NCBI GenBank assembly: GCA_020636915.1
Contig: JACJWV010000010.1
Location: forward strand, 62,001-126,000
DNA from: Nocardioides sp.
GTDB taxonomy: Bacteria; Actinomycetota; Actinomycetes; Propionibacteriales; Nocardioidaceae
Direction: 5' to 3'
Length of the DNA: 64,000 bases
Shown here: in pieces, positions 60,770-64,000 of the stretch
Position numbering within the stretch: position 1 is the stretch's first letter
Layout: each line of letters opens with the position of its first letter
Translations under genes and position numbers: made by a program
Notes under the pieces: model-generated
What the model was told of the DNA's origin: nothing
The model's input: the letters and a program-made list of their open reading frames with translations, nothing else
Databases searched by the model: none

Positions 60770-60787
60770 CGGGGGAACGAGGACGTC

Positions 60788-61588
60788 GTGGAGCGTACGA
60801 CGAGAGGGAGGCTCGGCGCTGCGGCGACCGTGCTGGTGGCCTGGACGATCATCCTCGCGGTGGTCCTCGGGGTCGGCTGGCTGATCACGCACGCCCTGGC
60901 CTCGAGCGTGGACCCCTGGGACAACGACACCGCGCGCTGGTTCGCCGACGAGCGCACGCCGGAGCTCGACCGGGCGGCCGACGTCGGCACCTTCCTGGGC
61001 GAGACCCCGGTGGGGATGGGCGTCGCCGCCGTCGTCGCGGCGGTGGTCTCGCTGGTCAAGCGGTCGATCCGGCCGGCGGCGTTCTTCGCGCTGCTCGTCG
61101 CCGGGATCGGCGGGTTCTACTGGGTGACGACCACCCTGATCACCCGGCAGCGCCCGCCGGTGCGCATCCTCGACCCGGGCCTGGTGCCCGACCACAGCTA
61201 TCCCTCGGGCCACGTCGCCACCGCCATCGCCGTGTACTGCGGCACCGCGCTGCTCTGCTGGTGGCTGGCGCCGCGCACCCGGCCGTGGGTGTGGGTGCTG
61301 GTGCTGGTGCCGGTCTTCGTCGCGCTCTCCCGGCTCTACCAGGGCGCCCACCACGTCACCGACGTGCTCACCAGCCTCTGCTACACGACGGCCTGGCTGG
61401 CCGTCGTCGCCGGCGTCCTGGGCCTGCGCTCCTCGGCCGGCTCCCGCTCCGCGGGGTCCCGCTCAGCGGTCGTCGGCGCCCCGGGCGACGGCGCGGCTGA
61501 GCAGGACGACCCCGACCGCCATGAGCACGACGGCCAGGCACCCGGCGAGCACCGGCACGACCCATCCGGCTCCGTGGGTCGTCTCTAG
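60788..61588 (+). CDS. PAP2 superfamily membrane phosphatase
   Basis: A 266-residue phosphatidic-acid-phosphatase-type protein with about six helices. The three PAP2 motifs are readable: Lys/Arg-rich TLITRQRPPV, YPSGHVATAIAVY and SRLYQGAHHVTDV. The substrate could be a lipid phosphate or undecaprenyl pyrophosphate. The C-terminal ~50 residues are low-complexity (Ser/Arg, then Asp/His) and lie antisense to the next gene, so the true stop is confirmed only by the open frame. GTG 60788 follows GAGG. Confidence 0.87.
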   Translation: MERTTRGRLGAAATVLVAWTIILAVVLGVGWLITHALASSVDPWDNDTARWFADERTPELDRAADVGTFLGETPVGMGVAAVVAAVVSLVKRSIRPAAFFALLVAGIGGFYWVTTTLITRQRPPVRILDPGLVPDHSYPSGHVATAIAVYCGTALLCWWLAPRTRPWVWVLVLVPVFVALSRLYQGAHHVTDVLTSLCYTTAWLAVVAGVLGLRSSAGSRSAGSRSAVVGAPGDGAAEQDDPDRHEHDGQAPGEHRHDPSGSVGRL

Positions 61589-61699
61589 CGAGATGTAGAC
61601 CGTCGACACCCCGTAGACGAGCGTCACCAGCGCGCCGGCGGTCGCGACCGCCGCGGCGGCGAGGCTGCGCCGACGGCTCCCGTGGAGCACGGGCTTCAT
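61463..61699 (-). CDS. Small two-helix membrane protein, antisense-overlapping PAP2
   Basis: A 78-residue protein with two hydrophobic helices (LAAAAVATAGALVTLVYGVS and VVPVLAGCLAVVLMAVGVVL) and a short Arg-rich start. GGAGGA precedes the ATG at 61699, strongly supporting translation. No family is recognised. It overlaps the end of the PAP2 gene on the other strand by 126 bases, an unusually long convergent overlap. Confidence 0.65.
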   Translation of the reverse strand: MKPVLHGSRRRSLAAAAVATAGALVTLVYGVSTVYISLETTHGAGWVVPVLAGCLAVVLMAVGVVLLSRAVARGADDR

Positions 61700-61958
61700 G
61701 CGGTTCCTCCTCCAACACCCCCGTCGGCGGACGCCCGGCACCGTAGTCGCCGGACCTGTGCGCCCGCCGCGGGCCGACTGCATGGTGGACGTGCCCGATC
61801 CATCCTGGAGCCATTCGGGACCATTCGGGACCGGCGAGGACCAAAGACCCGGCCAAACCCGTCCGTTCGGTCCTGTGGGGAGCGGCCGCGGACGCGAGAG
61901 ATTGATGCCGTGCCCGGGCGTCGACGCGGATCTGGGTGTGGTACCGCGTCCGCCCGGG

Positions 61959-62435
61959 CTACTGCATTCCCGGGTCGGTGCCGAGGTCCACGCCGAGGTC
62001 CACGCCGAGATCCACGAGGTCCTCGGCGGCCAGCCACCCCTCGGCCAGCGGCTGTCCGCCGGCGCCCCGGATCGCGCCGACCAGCGGCTCGGCCCACACG
62101 TGCTCCAGCAGCGCCACCGCCGCCATCGTCCCGGGTGGGATGGCGTCGGCGAGCGACCAAGTGCCGTCCTCGCCGGCCACCCCGGGGTCCGCGGTCCCCT
62201 CGGCGTCCCCCGCAGGCACACCCAGCAGATCGGCGGCGAGCCGACCCAGGTCGGGGTCGAAGCCCGCCGGCGGCGGGAGGGTGTCGAAGCTGCCGTCCTC
62301 GTCACGGTGCACGAGCAGCACGTCGACCAGGCGCACCACACCGGCCTCGCGAAGCCGCCCCAGCTCCTCGAGCACCGCGCCCGAGAAGACCGGCTGCTCG
62401 AAGCCCACGACGAGCAGCTGCACCGGACCGCTCAC
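61959..62435 (-). CDS. DUF6325 family protein
   Basis: A 158-residue acidic protein matching by eye the DUF6325/DUF1269-like group: PVQLLVVGFEQPVFSGAVLE, GVVRLVDVLLVHRDEDGS, AVALLEHVWAEPLVGAIRGA. The family is proposed to sit at the membrane and is uncharacterised. The GTG at 62435 overlaps the stop of a SHOCT gene (GTGA), the usual partner. The C-terminus is a small repeat (DLGVDLGVDLG) made by 12-base tandem DNA repeats. Confidence 0.7.
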   Translation of the reverse strand: MSGPVQLLVVGFEQPVFSGAVLEELGRLREAGVVRLVDVLLVHRDEDGSFDTLPPPAGFDPDLGRLAADLLGVPAGDAEGTADPGVAGEDGTWSLADAIPPGTMAAVALLEHVWAEPLVGAIRGAGGQPLAEGWLAAEDLVDLGVDLGVDLGTDPGMQ

Positions 62436-62697
62436 GACCGCTCCCCCACCCGGGCCAGCAGGTCGTCGTACTCCTCCTGGGTGAGCACGCCGGAGGCGAG
62501 CAGCCGGTCGAGCGCCTCGACCGGGTCCTCGCGCGGCGCCGCCGCCGGCGGGGCGGCGGGGCAGGCGGCGCGGGCCGCCGGTGCGAGGCGGCGTAGGCCT
62601 GGGCCGGCGTCATCCGCCCGCCGTAGTAGGGGACGTCACCGGTCATGCCGGTCATCCGCAGCTGGCGCGGGACCAGGAACACCATGGCCGCAAGCAT
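62432..62697 (-). CDS. SHOCT-domain small protein, frame-broken
   Basis: From ATG 62697 one frame reads MVFLVPRQLRMTGMTGDVPY and YGGRMTPAQAYAASH, then becomes Pro/Arg-rich nonsense. A second frame gives a complete SHOCT motif, REDPVEALDRLLASGVLTQE then EYDDLLARVGERS, ending at 62432. One indel in the Pro/Gly-coding GC run near 62535-62555 joins them into ~88 residues. It partners the overlapping DUF6325 gene. Confidence 0.65.
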
Positions 62698-62728
62698 CCC
62701 GCAGATGGCGCCGCCGCGCACGGCCCCG

Positions 62729-63463
62729 TCAGGAGTCGATGGCCTCCATCACGGCGGCCTCGCTGACGTCCTTGGTCGCGAAGAACCAGTCGACCGCCCG
62801 GACCGACGGGTCCTCGACCCGCTCCTTCGCCGTGCCGCACGACCCCGGCGGCGGAACGATGACCGGCTCGCCCGGGACCCAGTCGGCCGGCGTCGCGATC
62901 TCGAGCGCGTCCGCCGCCTGCAGGGCGATGACCAGGCGCCGGAGCTCCTGGAAGTTGCGACCGGTGCTCAGCGGGTAGTAGATGATCGCGCGGATGATGC
63001 CGGCCGGGTCGATCACGAACACTGCGCGGACGGCCTTGGTGGAGTCCTCGCCGGGCATGATCATCCCGTACTTCCGGGCGACGGCCATCCCGACGTCGTC
63101 GATCAGCGGGAACGTGACCTCGACGTCCGCCATGCCGCGGAAGGTGATGCGCTCCTTGATCGTCCGCAGCCAGGCGATGTGGCTGTAGAGACCGTCCACG
63201 GACAGACCCACCAACGCCGTGTTCAGGCGTTCGAACTCGTCCTGCATCGACGCGAAGGTCATGAACTCGGTCGTGCACACGGGCGTGAAGTCGGCGGGGT
63301 GGCTGAAGAGGATCACCCACCGGCCGGCGAAGTCGGCCGGGAACGTGATCGCGCCCTGCGTGGTGGTGGCCGTGAAGGCGGGTGCCTGGTCACCGATCCG
63401 CGGCATCGGCACCGCGACGAAGCTCTCGGTGGGCACGCCGGTCGGCGCTTCGGTCATGGTCAT
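62729..63463 (-). CDS. Peroxiredoxin (Prx6/AhpC-like)
   Basis: A 244-residue thiol peroxidase with peroxidatic Cys63 in HPADFTPVCTTEF and the long C-terminal half of the Prx6/archaeal type, including a second Cys in PPGSCGTAKER that may resolve the disulfide. It removes peroxides with a thiol reductant. ATG 63463 follows AGAGGA. A different class of peroxiredoxin (Bcp) lies at 20410. It is followed upstream by a TrkA-N-like gene on the same strand. Confidence 0.9.
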   Translation of the reverse strand: MTMTEAPTGVPTESFVAVPMPRIGDQAPAFTATTTQGAITFPADFAGRWVILFSHPADFTPVCTTEFMTFASMQDEFERLNTALVGLSVDGLYSHIAWLRTIKERITFRGMADVEVTFPLIDDVGMAVARKYGMIMPGEDSTKAVRAVFVIDPAGIIRAIIYYPLSTGRNFQELRRLVIALQAADALEIATPADWVPGEPVIVPPPGSCGTAKERVEDPSVRAVDWFFATKDVSEAAVMEAIDS

Positions 63464-63512
63464 GACAGTTCCTCTCGTGTCGGTCGAGCACATCTCGGGG
63501 GGCGGGCGGTGC

Positions 63513-64000
63513 TCAGCACCGGCACCTCGGACCCAGGGCGACGGGGACCTCGACGCCGTCCTCGTGCGCGCACAGCTGTGTGCCGCGGGCGTAGACGACG
63601 TCCGCGCGTCGCCCCAGGAGCGCGAGCGTCACGGCCGCGGCGGTGAGGGACGGGACGTCGCGGACCTCGCCGATCGCGAACAGGGAGCGCGTCTCCGCGA
63701 TCACGTCGTCCTCGCCGGCGCGCACGACCACCGGGGTCGCGGGAGCGACGGCTCGGGCGGTGATGGCGACCTCGACGTTGTCGAGGTCGCGCGAGCCCAT
63801 CGCGGCCAGGGCCCTGGCCCGGGCGAGGTTCGCCCGGACCATCACGGCCGGCTCGTTCGCCGGCCCGACGAGCACCGGAATCCTCGCTGCCTTCGCCATC
63901 GCCAGGTTGGCCGGGATCGGTTCCCGCTCGACCACCAGCGTGGGTACGTCGAGCGACCTCAGCGTCGCTGCCAGTCGCAGGCCGACCTGGCCCAGGCCGA
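63513..64000 (-). CDS. TrkA-N (RCK) NAD-binding domain protein, 5' truncated by window edge
   Basis: The frame is open to the window end. GLGQVGLRLAATL (Gly-x-Gly-x2-Gly) starts a Rossmann fold, continuing LVVEREPIPANLAMAKAARI, NEPAVMVRANLARARALAAM and VVRAGEDDVIAETRSLFAIG. This is the ligand-sensing RCK/TrkA-N domain of potassium channels or uptake systems. A membrane part may lie upstream outside the window. The C-terminal RCRC has two Cys after a short beta extension. Confidence 0.8.
   Translation of the reverse strand, partial: GLGQVGLRLAATLRSLDVPTLVVEREPIPANLAMAKAARIPVLVGPANEPAVMVRANLARARALAAMGSRDLDNVEVAITARAVAPATPVVVRAGEDDVIAETRSLFAIGEVRDVPSLTAAAVTLALLGRRADVVYARGTQLCAHEDGVEVPVALGPRCRC

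Overview
The window is high-GC DNA with dense, short-spaced genes, frequent 4-base ATGA/GTGA gene overlaps, many GTG starts and many apparently leaderless genes (a TANNNT -10 box 6-9 bases before the start codon). The gene content is actinobacterial: Mec/CysO/CysM cysteine synthesis beside MurI and RNase PH, ClpS-DUF2017, DUF3039, DUF3618 and DUF6325. I infer a Nocardioides-like member of the Nocardioidaceae. No rRNA, insertion sequence, prophage or CRISPR array is visible. The region looks chromosomal and mostly housekeeping, with small accessory modules.

Layout. 1-6.3 kb: 5'-truncated MarR-GNAT fusion, cytoplasmic penicillin-acylase-like hydrolase, PAS sensor kinase whose membrane N-terminus is broken by many frame changes, and a PYROXD2-like FAD oxidoreductase. 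6.3-8.5 kb: tRNA-Lys, CtlX-like hydrolase, then about 970 bases holding hairpins, a thioesterase relic and the first copy of a palindromic repeat. 8.5-17.3 kb: LuxR-type regulator, BrkB membrane protein, FAD-Rieske fusion with an F420/PPOX protein, secreted S1-like protease, secreted Asp-Asn-Gly-repeat protein, a 52-bp tandem repeat and a secreted penicillin-acylase family enzyme. 17.3-21.2 kb: GroES-like and DUF3618 proteins, the complete CbiMNQO Co/Ni importer, a Fur-family-type operator, Bcp, the second palindromic repeat and an unusual tRNA-Leu(UAG). 21.2-23.9 kb: TetR regulator divergent from a berberine-bridge-type oxidase and a PhlG-like hydrolase.

23.9-39.5 kb is a conserved actinobacterial core: acyltransferase, rdgB, rph, [ABC exporter plus two-component system inserted], cAMP-PDE-like MBL protein, murI, [PAS protein inserted], cysM, cysO, mec, nudix, DUF2017, clpS, then pncB-pncA for NAD salvage and an enoyl-CoA hydratase. 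39.5-47.2 kb: nested palindrome, Tat-exported 5'-nucleotidase, DUF1697, MarR-MFS pair, SPFH protein, HPPD with a divergent Lrp regulator, SHOCT protein. 47.3-56.1 kb: third palindromic repeat, IclR, DEAD-like helicase with DUF3039, PIG-L deacetylase, YqgE, TetR with several operators, DUF3048 lipoprotein, FabG, HIT, M15 peptidase. 56.3-64 kb: MerR-DICT regulator divergent from a sigma-like small protein; an electron-transfer operon (small membrane protein, ferric-reductase-like flavocytochrome, FMN-binding protein, ApbE flavinyltransferase); PAP2 phosphatase; DUF6325/SHOCT pair; peroxiredoxin; and the end of a TrkA-N protein.

Several reading frames are interrupted by single-base shifts (3.5-4.7, 56.6, 57.8 and 62.5 kb). 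They could be consensus errors or real decay, so those genes are described as restored by eye. The least explained signals are the three-copy palindromic repeat family with compensatory arm changes, the 52-bp tandem array, the 39.5-kb nested palindrome and the short-armed tRNA-Leu.
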